Shown here: in pieces, positions 16,012-22,281 of the stretch | Numbering within the stretch: the stretch's first letter is position 1 | Layout of the letters: every line of letters begins with the position of its first letter | NCBI GenBank assembly: GCA_000437595.1 | Contig: FR899865.1 | Coordinates: 19,928-52,466 of the forward strand | DNA: 32,539 nucleotides | Origin: Faecalibacterium sp. CAG:74 | GTDB lineage: Bacteria > Bacillota > Clostridia > Christensenellales > Aristaeellaceae | Direction of reading: 5' to 3' | Made by a program: the position numbers and the translations under genes | The notes under the pieces: model-generated | What the model was told of the DNA's origin: nothing | The model's database searches: none | What the model saw: the letters and a program-made list of their open reading frames with translations, nothing else

Positions 16012-16390
16012 AAACCGAAGGGGTCAAGGGGGCGATCGCGGACTTCGTCCGTTTCCATTGCCCCTTGTCGCCTCCGCAGAGGCGAAATCCCTGCTTGCGG
16101 AAAAGTCATGCTATGTCTGGAAGACCAGCGCTGCGGTCGCGCCAATGGGCGCGACAATGTGCAAGTGATGGATAGAGCAGCTTGGGGGGCGCTCCTGCGG
16201 GAGCGCAAAGTTACTGGCAGGGACGCTTCGCTGCCTGCGCCTTTGTTGACTTCTCCTTTGGAGTGGTCAACCGTGGAACGGTTGGGGCGTTGCCCAAAAC
16301 CCCACCAGAGGCGCCGCCTCTGGACTCCGCAAGGGGCATTGCCCCTTGACCCTTTTTTGCGTCCCGGCTTGAGCGCGTTCCCCTGCTATC
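16012..16390. repeat. Family-C repeat region, copy 1
   Basis: This non-coding stretch is full of small hairpins. The part from about 16217 to 16390 matches 26118-26292: shared blocks are CAGGGACGCTTCGCTGCCTG, GGTTGGGGCGTTGCCC and CCTTGACCCTTTTTTGCG followed by CCCGGCTTGAGCGCGTT. CAAGGGGC-ATT-GCCCCTTG (16330-16348) followed by ACCCTTTTTT looks like a plus-strand terminator. Both copies have the same orientation, and both end 10-65 bp beyond the stop codon of a minus-strand gene. Bases 15957-16011 and 16391-16455 show no gene. Confidence 0.75.
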
Positions 16391-16455
16391 CTTTATCCCT
16401 AATCCGCCTATCCTTTCCCCAGCATTATAGCAAAAAATCCTTCCACTAACAACCC

Positions 16456-17268
16456 TTAGCCGAAGCGGCCCGTGATATAATCCTCCGTCCGCTTATCCCG
16501 CGGCATCGAGAACAACTGATCCGTCGCCCCAACTTCCACCATATCCCCTAACAGGAAGAATGCCGTTGTGTCCGCAATGCGCAAAGCCTGCTGCATGTTA
16601 TGCGTCACAATCACAATGGTGTACTTCCCCTTCAGCTCCATGCACAATTCTTCAATCTTGCTCGTCGAAATCGGGTCAAGCGCCGAGGTGGGTTCGTCCA
16701 TCAGCAGCACCTCCGGTTCAACCGCCAGCGCGCGCGCAATGCAAAGTCGCTGCTGCTGACCGCCGGAAAGCCCCAAAGCACTCTTGTTCAGGCGGTCTTT
16801 CAGCTCGTCCCAAATGGCGGCGTTCCGCAGGCTGCTTTCCACAATTTCGTCCAGCTGTGCCTTGCGGTGGATGCCATGCGTGCGCGGGCCGTAGGCAATG
16901 TTATCGTAGACGCTCATGGGGAAGGGGTTGGGCTTCTGGAACACCATGCCGACGCGCTTGCGCAGCAGGTTCACGTCCATGCTGCCGTAAATGTCCTCGC
17001 CGTCCAGCGTGATGCTGCCCTCGACGCGGCAGTCGGGGATGAGGTCGTTCATGCGGTTGAGCGTCTTCAGCAGCGTCGATTTGCCGCAGCCGGACGGCCC
17101 GATGAACGCGGTGATTTTGCCGCGCTCAATGTCGAGGTTGATGCCGTGCAGGGCGTGGAATGCGCCGTAGTAGAGGTTCAAATCCTTGATGGCAATCTTT
17201 ACGTCCGCGAGCGTATCAGCCGGATGTGCGGTTTTGTTCTTGATGGCTTCCTGCATGTCGATAATCAT
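16456..17268 (-). CDS. pstB: Phosphate ABC transporter ATPase PstB
   Basis: PstB is the ATPase of the high-affinity phosphate importer. The 270-residue product has Walker A GPSGCGKS (57-64), the PstB-typical Q-loop VGMVFQKPNPFPMSVYDNIA, signature LSGGQQQRLCIARALA, Walker B VLLMDEPTSALDP and H-loop VTHNMQQA, and ends in DYITGRFG as the family does. It overlaps pstA by 4 bp (ATGA). phoU normally comes next; here the repeats at 15736-16390 intervene. Confidence 0.97.
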   Translation of the reverse strand: MIIDMQEAIKNKTAHPADTLADVKIAIKDLNLYYGAFHALHGINLDIERGKITAFIGPSGCGKSTLLKTLNRMNDLIPDCRVEGSITLDGEDIYGSMDVNLLRKRVGMVFQKPNPFPMSVYDNIAYGPRTHGIHRKAQLDEIVESSLRNAAIWDELKDRLNKSALGLSGGQQQRLCIARALAVEPEVLLMDEPTSALDPISTSKIEELCMELKGKYTIVIVTHNMQQALRIADTTAFFLLGDMVEVGATDQLFSMPRDKRTEDYITGRFG

Positions 17269-18158
17269 GATGCTTTTCCTCCGATTTTGCGGGAAATCAG
17301 GCTGGACAGGCTGTTCAGCCCCAGCACGAGCAGCAGCAGCACCACGCCCGTGGCGTATGCTTGGTCGTAATGCAGCCCCTCCAGCGACAGCTGATACATA
17401 TGCACCGCCAGCGTGCGCCCGGACGAGAGCAGAAAATGCTTGGGCATGTCCGCGACCGTGCCGGCGGTAAACAGCAGCGCGGCGGTTTCACCCACGATGC
17501 GGCCAATCGCCAGCACCACGCCGGAGAGAATGCCCGGCATGGCGGGCGGCAGCACGATTTTGATGACCGTGCGCAGTTTGCCCGCGCCTAAGCCGAAGCT
17601 GCCCTCGCGGTAGCTGTCCGGGATGGAGAGCAGCGCTTCTTCGGTCGTGCGCAGTATCAGCGGCAGCACCATGAGGGAGAGCGTCAGCGCACCGGAGAGC
17701 AAAGTCAGGTTGATGCGCAGGGCGGTGAAGAACACCATGCCGAACAAGCCGTAGATGATGGAGGGAATGCCCTGCAGGGTCTCGGCGGTCAGGCGGATGG
17801 TGCGCACCAGCGGCGAGTTGCGCTTGGCGTACTCTGCCAGATAAATCGCCCCGCCCACGCCAATCGGGATGGCGACAAGCAGCGCAACCAGCGCAATCAG
17901 CAGCGTGTTGATGATGGCGGGCAGCATCGACTGATTTTCCGTCGTGTACTTCAGGCTGAACAGCTCCGGCGTCAGGTGCGGAAGGCCCTTGACAAGCAGG
18001 TCAATGACGATGGCAAGCAGGGCGAAAATCGTAATCAGCACCGACAGGCGGCACAGCAGCCGCAGCAGCGCGCTGGCTGGATGACGCCGCCAGCGGTTGC
18101 TTTCATTGCGGAAGAAATTCCTGATGGGATGCGCGCGGTACGCGGGGACGGTCATCAT
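17265..18158 (-). CDS. pstA: Phosphate ABC transporter permease PstA
   Basis: PstA is one of the two channel subunits of the phosphate importer. The 297-residue product has six hydrophobic segments and family blocks IPIGVGGAIYLAEYA, ETLQGIPSIIYGLFGMVFF, and the ATPase-docking loop REGSFGLGAGKLRTVIKIVL followed by PAMPGILSGVVLAIGRIVGETA. It overlaps pstC by 4 bp upstream and pstB by 4 bp downstream. Confidence 0.96.
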   Translation of the reverse strand: MMTVPAYRAHPIRNFFRNESNRWRRHPASALLRLLCRLSVLITIFALLAIVIDLLVKGLPHLTPELFSLKYTTENQSMLPAIINTLLIALVALLVAIPIGVGGAIYLAEYAKRNSPLVRTIRLTAETLQGIPSIIYGLFGMVFFTALRINLTLLSGALTLSLMVLPLILRTTEEALLSIPDSYREGSFGLGAGKLRTVIKIVLPPAMPGILSGVVLAIGRIVGETAALLFTAGTVADMPKHFLLSSGRTLAVHMYQLSLEGLHYDQAYATGVVLLLLVLGLNSLSSLISRKIGGKAS

Positions 18159-19009
18159 TGCTGTTCCCTCCTTTTCAGCACGGAGAAGGAAGCGTTGATC
18201 AGCAGAATAAAGACGAACAGCACGATGCCGGCGGCAATTAGCGCTTCGCGGTGCAGCCCTTCGGCGTAGCCCATCTCGATGACGATGCCGGAGGTGAGCG
18301 TGCGGATGCCGCTGAGCAAATCGGAGGTCAGGCGCGGCTGATTGCCGATGACCATCTTGACCGCCATTGCCTCGCCGATGGCGCGGCCAATCGCCAGCAC
18401 AACCGACGCCAGAATGCCGGATTTCGCCGCCGGGACAGTCGCGCGGAACACACTGCGTTCATCTGTCGCGCCCAGCGCCAGTGACCCCTCGTAGTAGGAG
18501 TTCGGCACGGCTTTGACGGCGGCGGAGGTCAGCTGGATGATGGTCGGCAGAATCATGATGCCCAGCAGCAGCGACGCTGTCAGGATGCACTGCCCGCGCC
18601 CGCGTCCGCCGAACATTTCGCGGATGAGCGGCACGAGCGTCGTCAGCCCAAAGAAGCCGTAGACAATCGACGGCACGCCCGCCATCAGCCCAATCATCGG
18701 TTCGATGATTTTCCGCAGGCGAACCGGGCAGAAGCGCGCCAGATAAATCCCCGCGAGGATGCCGACCGGCGCGCCGAAGAGCAATGCGCCGCCCGTGACG
18801 TAGAGCGAGCCGACAATCATCGGCAGAATGCCGAAAATATTGTTCGCGGGCTTCCACGTCGTCCCGGACAGGAACGCTCCCAAATCATATTTCGTGAAGA
18901 ACGGCAGTCCGTTCAGAAACAGAAAAACGCAGATCAGCGCGACGGCCGCGATGGAGAACGCCGCTGTCGCCGCAAAGACCCAGCGCATGACCTGCTCCTT
19001 GACTTTCAT
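18155..19009 (-). CDS. pstC: Phosphate ABC transporter permease PstC
   Basis: PstC pairs with PstA to form the phosphate channel. The 284-residue product has about six membrane segments and the family blocks GAPVGILAGIYLARF, GLMAGVPSIVYGFFGL and the docking loop EGSLALGATDERSVFRATVP followed by SVVLAIGRAIGEAMAVKMV. GAAAGAAGGAA precedes the ATG at 19009. It is the first gene of pstC-A-B here, since pstS is on the other strand. A probable PhoB-controlled promoter lies just upstream. Confidence 0.96.
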   Translation of the reverse strand: MKVKEQVMRWVFAATAAFSIAAVALICVFLFLNGLPFFTKYDLGAFLSGTTWKPANNIFGILPMIVGSLYVTGGALLFGAPVGILAGIYLARFCPVRLRKIIEPMIGLMAGVPSIVYGFFGLTTLVPLIREMFGGRGRGQCILTASLLLGIMILPTIIQLTSAAVKAVPNSYYEGSLALGATDERSVFRATVPAAKSGILASVVLAIGRAIGEAMAVKMVIGNQPRLTSDLLSGIRTLTSGIVIEMGYAEGLHREALIAAGIVLFVFILLINASFSVLKRREQQ

Positions 19010-19049
19010 GTCGATTGATTCCTTCTTTCTTCATGCTTTCCCGCTATTT

Positions 19050-19104
19050 AGGATAGCACGGGAATGTAAAATGCGCGGGCGGGGGAATGTAAAGAGCGTG
19101 TAAA
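19050..19104 (-). promoter_or_regulatory. Probable Pho box and promoter of pstCAB
   Basis: On the minus strand three TTTACA hexamers occur at 19099-19104, 19088-19093 and 19065-19070 (spacings 11 and 23 bp), and the last is followed after 9 bp by a -10-like TATCCT (19050-19055). The pstS upstream region has the same TTTACA-N9-TATCAT arrangement, with TTTACATTCCCG identical in both. TTTACA/TTAACA direct repeats replacing the -35 are what PhoB/PhoP-type regulators use. Confidence 0.72.
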
Positions 19105-19132
19105 ATCACAAGCACAAAAAATCCTCAATCTG

Positions 19133-19161
19133 TTGATTTTGTGTTATTTATATGATATAGT
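19133..19161 (+). promoter_or_regulatory. Promoter of the cysteine-rich secreted protein gene
   Basis: TTGATT (19133-19138) and TATAGT (19156-19161) are 17 bp apart. The -35 lies only 28 bp from the divergent TTTACA repeats of pstC, so PhoB bound there could affect both directions. Confidence 0.65.
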
Positions 19162-19202
19162 AAGAATAGGTAAGGTGCGTTGCTGTGAAAGGAGGATACA
19201 TT

Positions 19203-19523
19203 ATGAAGAAATATGCCAAACTTCTCTGTGTGGCGCTTTTGTCGATTAGCTTGAGCTTTTCTCTTGCAGCGGCTGAACCGTCACAATGTGAGAACTGTGG
19301 ACAGAAGAGAATGTTTATCGTTTCTTGTGGCGCGTTTAGTCGTTGGAAGCAAGAATCAGCTGCATGTGCAAACAACTATAAATGCACGAAAAGAACGTCT
19401 TTATATACGACGATATATACTTGTGTTGACTGCGGCTGGAGTACCATTTCTGGAACACATGAGCATATGGTAGAGCATACGATTTGTGAAGACGAGTTTG
19501 TTTGTCCGCTCGGAGATGAATGA
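19203..19523 (+). CDS. Small secreted cysteine-rich protein of unknown function
   Basis: The 106-residue product starts at 19203 after GAAAGGAGG. It has a clear signal peptide (MKKYAKLLCVALLSISLSFS, cut near LAAAEP). The mature part of about 80 residues carries nine cysteines, including two CxxC knuckles followed by Gly (QCENCG and CVDCG), and a HEH motif. This suggests a metal-bound or disulfide-bonded extracellular domain. I do not recognise the family. Base composition is distinctly more AT-rich than the flanking pst genes. Its stop codon overlaps a family-B repeat end at 19523-19542. Confidence 0.72.
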   Translation: MKKYAKLLCVALLSISLSFSLAAAEPSQCENCGQKRMFIVSCGAFSRWKQESAACANNYKCTKRTSLYTTIYTCVDCGWSTISGTHEHMVEHTICEDEFVCPLGDE

Positions 19524-19542
19524 TTGTGCGGTGGTGCCTTAA
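19523..19542. repeat. Solo end of a family-B repeat
   Basis: Twenty bases here (ATTGTGCGGTGGTGCCTTAA) are identical, and in the same orientation, to the right end of the full family-B copy at 20904-20923. The left part of the element is absent. The two identical ends flank the gene at 19593-20717. Confidence 0.8.
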
Positions 19543-19592
19543 GGCGGGATAATTGACTGTAACGCACCTTGCTTTCCTAAGGAGGTATGCTG

Positions 19593-20717
19593 ATGAAGAG
19601 AATTTTGGCACTTGCGTATTTAGGGTTCATGCTTTTTTCGCTTTCATCAACTGCAGAAAATGCAATATCAATCAATATCTTAGGCAATGAGCAGGAAGAT
19701 GCGCGATTTTACTTTTTAGAGTGCAGAGAAGAAATATTAAATGAAACAAAATATAAAATATCCTATAAAAGCGCAAATATTACGGTAGAAGATTTGTCAC
19801 TTCTGACGAATCGAGAGTACGATGCTGTTTTGCTCTATCAGAAGGTGCTGCAAGCAGCAGTGGAAAGAGATCTGCTGCTGCCTATAAATGATACTGCGTT
19901 GAATCACGATTGGACTGCGCTTGCTGTTTATTTGTCAAAAGATGATGTAATGTATGGACTGCCATACTATTACATAGCGAATCTTTTTTCTCTGGATGAT
20001 ACGCTTGCATACCGTGCGAATTTTCTGTTTCCGCAGTCTGCGGGATATTCGCTGGAAACACTGCTGTGCGCTTGCAATCAGTCAGATTTATCGCAAACGG
20101 AAGACATATGCTTAATGTACACAAATCTAAAAACCCCACTATTTCTAATGCAATATTTGTCTGCACAGTACAACGAAACTGGTGATTTGCAATTCGATAC
20201 TGCAGTTTTCCGTAGAACAATTTCTTGCTATGCTGAAATGGTTCGCAAAGGGTACATTATGGATTATGACAATGCTCAGCGGGTTAAGCCGATTCTGCGG
20301 TTGACACCAAATCCAGACCACTATGTACCGTTCCCTAACCTTGATGGAATGAATTGCATTGTTGTTGATTTGTATGCTTTGTGCATCCCGAAAAGCACAG
20401 AGTATCCTCAAAAGGCGCAGAACTTTCTTTCGGATTTTGCTGATGAAGTCTGCCAAAGTCAGATTGCATTAGGCAATTGGAGTCAGATGGTTTATCAATC
20501 GCCTGAAATATATGGAAACGAAATCAGAGACAAATTCCCATTTTATTCAGAAAATTTACGCCAAGAAATAATGAACGATGGCGTTCCACGCTTCCCTAAT
20601 ACAGAGTTTATTCGTTACTTGAATCAAACAGGCATTATCACAAACTACGTCAATCAAGAAATGACAATTGATGAACTCATCGCTGCGCTTCAACAAAAAT
20701 GGGATGAAATTGAGTAA
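19593..20717 (+). CDS. Secreted protein resembling an ABC-transporter solute-binding protein
   Basis: The 374-residue product starts at 19593, where AAGGAGG stands 7 bp upstream; an in-frame ATG six bases earlier is too close to it. A signal peptide (MKRILALAYLGFMLFSLSSTA) is visible with no lipobox cysteine. The body resembles carbohydrate-type family-1 solute-binding proteins: an early EYDAVLLY strand, the YGLPYYYIANLFSLDD segment near residue 125, and a late NFLSDFADEVCQSQ helix. No permease or ATPase gene adjoins it. The gene is AT-rich compared with its neighbours, lies between two direct copies of a family-B end, and was probably acquired. Function is unknown; the fold call is tentative. 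Confidence 0.65.
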   Translation: MKRILALAYLGFMLFSLSSTAENAISINILGNEQEDARFYFLECREEILNETKYKISYKSANITVEDLSLLTNREYDAVLLYQKVLQAAVERDLLLPINDTALNHDWTALAVYLSKDDVMYGLPYYYIANLFSLDDTLAYRANFLFPQSAGYSLETLLCACNQSDLSQTEDICLMYTNLKTPLFLMQYLSAQYNETGDLQFDTAVFRRTISCYAEMVRKGYIMDYDNAQRVKPILRLTPNPDHYVPFPNLDGMNCIVVDLYALCIPKSTEYPQKAQNFLSDFADEVCQSQIALGNWSQMVYQSPEIYGNEIRDKFPFYSENLRQEIMNDGVPRFPNTEFIRYLNQTGIITNYVNQEMTIDELIAALQQKWDEIE

Positions 20718-20755
20718 AAACGAGAAAAACAGTGTTTTTGAAGAGCAGCCCCGAA

Positions 20756-20923
20756 TTAAGGTAACACCGTACAAATGAGGTGGTCGGCTGGCGAATGGAT
20801 TTTTCGTCAGATGCAAATGCAAATTTCGAAGGTTTACTGGATGTAAATCGAGGAATTTGCATGCCGCAGATGGCGGAAAAGACATCGCCAGACGCGCCGC
20901 CGAATTGTGCGGTGGTGCCTTAA
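20756..20923. repeat. Family-B repeat, copy 2 (168 bp)
   Basis: The element begins TTAAGGTAACACCGTACAA and ends TTGTGCGGTGGTGCCTTAA. It is the inverted counterpart of the copy at 15736-15956, without that copy's 53-bp internal duplication. It abuts the tandem pstS promoter repeat at base 20923. Confidence 0.88.
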
Positions 20924-21026
20924 CACAATCTTAACCTAACCTGCCTTTCCGCCTTTACATTCCCGCGGTATCATACACAATCTTAACCTAACCTGCCTTT
21001 CCGCCTTTACATTCCCGCGGTATCAT
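20923..21026 (+). promoter_or_regulatory. pstS promoter: exact 52-bp tandem duplication of a probable Pho box
   Basis: Bases 20923-20974 and 20975-21026 are identical. Each copy contains TTAACCTAACC, TTTACA (20954-20959 and 21006-21011) and, 9 bp later, TATCAT (20969-20974 and 21021-21026). The TTTACA-N9-TATC(A/C)T layout is shared with the pstC promoter. Either one or both copies may start transcription; the downstream one gives a leader of roughly 70 nt. Confidence 0.8.
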
Positions 21027-21104
21027 ACAGGCGTACCCAAGGAAAAAGACAAGGGCAACAGGACATCAGGAAGGTGTCCCGGACAGAAAGGAAGGTTTTC
21101 TGCA

Positions 21105-21971
21105 ATGAAGAAGTTTGCTGCCATCCTGCTTTCGCTCGTGCTGACGCTCACCGTCGCGCTGGCGGACTCCATCTACGTTGTTTCCCGTGAGGACGGCTCC
21201 GGCACGCGCGCCGCGTTCATCGAACTGACGGGCGTTGAACAGAAGGACGCTGACGGCAACAAGGTCGACATGACCACCGTCGAAGCCGCTGTGTACTCCG
21301 GCACGTCCGAAGTCAAGACCACGGTTTCGCAGGACATCGCCGCCATCGGCTACATCTCCCTCGGCTCGATGGATGCGTCCGTGAAGGCACTGAAGGTGGC
21401 GCGCAACCCCGAAGATGGTGCGGAAGCCGTCTATGTCGAAGCGACCCCTGAAAACGTCGCCAGCGGTGATTACGCCATCGCGCGTCCGTTCAACATCGCT
21501 TACAAGGCGGACAACCTCTCCGCGACTGCGCAGGACTTCATCAACTGGATTCTCTCTGCCGAAGGTCAGGCGATTGTGACCGCGCAGAAGTACGTCGCCA
21601 AAGAGCCGGCTGAATATCAGGCGGCGCCCGTGGCAGGCAAGATTGTCATCGGCGGTTCTTCCTCCGTCGGCCCGCTGATGCAGAAGCTCGAAGAAGCCTA
21701 CGAAGCACTCCACCCGGAAGTGGACATCGAAGTGCAGATTTCTGACTCCTCCACCGGTATGCGCGGCGCTGCGGACGGCTCGTTCGACATCGGCATGGCT
21801 TCCCGCGAAGTCAAGGCGTCCGAGCTGGAAGCGGGTCTGACCCCTGTGACCATCTGCATGGACGGCATCGCGGTCATCGTGAATAACGACAACGCGGTCG
21901 AAGGTCTGACGCTTGCGCAGATTCGCGACATCTTCACGGGCGAAATCGTCGACTGGGACGAAGTCAAGTAA
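21105..21971 (+). CDS. pstS: Phosphate-binding protein PstS, circularly permuted
   Basis: PstS binds extracellular phosphate and delivers it to PstCA. The 288-residue product has a signal peptide (MKKFAAILLSLVLTLTVALA, cut after residue 20) without lipobox. The two halves are in reversed order compared with the usual PstS: the half that is normally C-terminal comes first (SREDGSGTR at 27-35, IGYISLGSMDASVKALKV, then ARPFNIAYK and FINWILSAEGQAIV), and the normally N-terminal half follows (GGSSSVGPLMQKLEEAY from 183, DIGMASRE at 228-235, DGIAVIVNNDN, DIFTGEIVDWDEVK at the end). The phosphate-contacting loops SSSVGP, ASRE and DGSGTR are all kept, so the protein should bind phosphate. GAAAGGAAGG precedes the ATG. 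From memory, pneumococcal PstS1 has the same lobe order. The gene is divergent from pstCAB. Confidence 0.93.
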   Translation: MKKFAAILLSLVLTLTVALADSIYVVSREDGSGTRAAFIELTGVEQKDADGNKVDMTTVEAAVYSGTSEVKTTVSQDIAAIGYISLGSMDASVKALKVARNPEDGAEAVYVEATPENVASGDYAIARPFNIAYKADNLSATAQDFINWILSAEGQAIVTAQKYVAKEPAEYQAAPVAGKIVIGGSSSVGPLMQKLEEAYEALHPEVDIEVQISDSSTGMRGAADGSFDIGMASREVKASELEAGLTPVTICMDGIAVIVNNDNAVEGLTLAQIRDIFTGEIVDWDEVK

Positions 21972-22135
21972 TACTAATTCTCATCTAAAGCATGTCATTC
22001 GCACAGCATCTTTTCCGCCCCGGCTTTGCTTCGTTCCGCTCGCGCGTACCTCCAGTACGCCTCGCTTCACTCAGCTTTGCCGGAACGAAAAATCTGCTAT
22101 GCTCGATGCCATGTTTTAGAATCGAATTAGTATAA
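21969..22135. repeat. Divergent family-A repeat (copy 3) fused to the pstS stop codon
   Basis: The element begins TAATACTAATTCTCATCTAA and ends TTAGAATCGAATTAGTATAA, an imperfect terminal inverted repeat. It has the same length (167 bp) and a conserved GGAACGAAAAAT segment like copies 1 and 2, but its core is different. Its first three bases are the pstS stop codon. Confidence 0.7.
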
Positions 22136-22155
22136 TCAGCCAAGGACAAATCAAA

Positions 22156-22190
22156 CGCCGAGCAGGTCGAAAGACTTGCCCGGCGCTTTT
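22156..22190 (+). terminator. Terminator of pstS
   Basis: CGCCGAGCAGGTC and GACTTGCCCGGCG pair around GAAA with two mismatches, followed by CTTTT. It lies beyond the family-A repeat. Confidence 0.72.
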
Positions 22191-22200
22191 CATATAAATA

Positions 22201-22235
22201 TAAGGCACCACCTCATTTGTGCGGTGCTGCCTTAA
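22201..22235. repeat. Minimal family-B repeat
   Basis: TAAGGCACCACC is joined directly to TTGTGCGGTGCTGCCTTAA, with only about four bases between the two ends. It is a core-deleted copy. With the copy at 20756-20923 it brackets the pstS cassette. Confidence 0.78.
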
Positions 22236-22270
22236 AAACAGGCTATGACCCATTCGCCATAGCCTGTTTT
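22235..22270. terminator. Bidirectional terminator after the dipeptidase gene
   Basis: AAAACAGGCTATG and CATAGCCTGTTTT form a perfect 13-bp inverted repeat with a 10-bp loop. It is 11 bp past the end of the minus-strand dipeptidase gene. Confidence 0.85.
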
Positions 22271-22281
22271 GCCTGTACCCC

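Noticed and set aside
20923..21026. Tandem 52-bp units as a CRISPR remnant
   Set aside because: There are no spacers, the units are directly adjacent and they carry promoter elements; no cas genes are present.
21105..21971. Permuted PstS as an assembly artefact
   Set aside because: The signal peptide is fused in frame to the first half and the join between halves is a natural linker. A misassembly would not be expected to give a complete, in-frame and correctly started gene, and the same order is remembered from pneumococcal PstS1.
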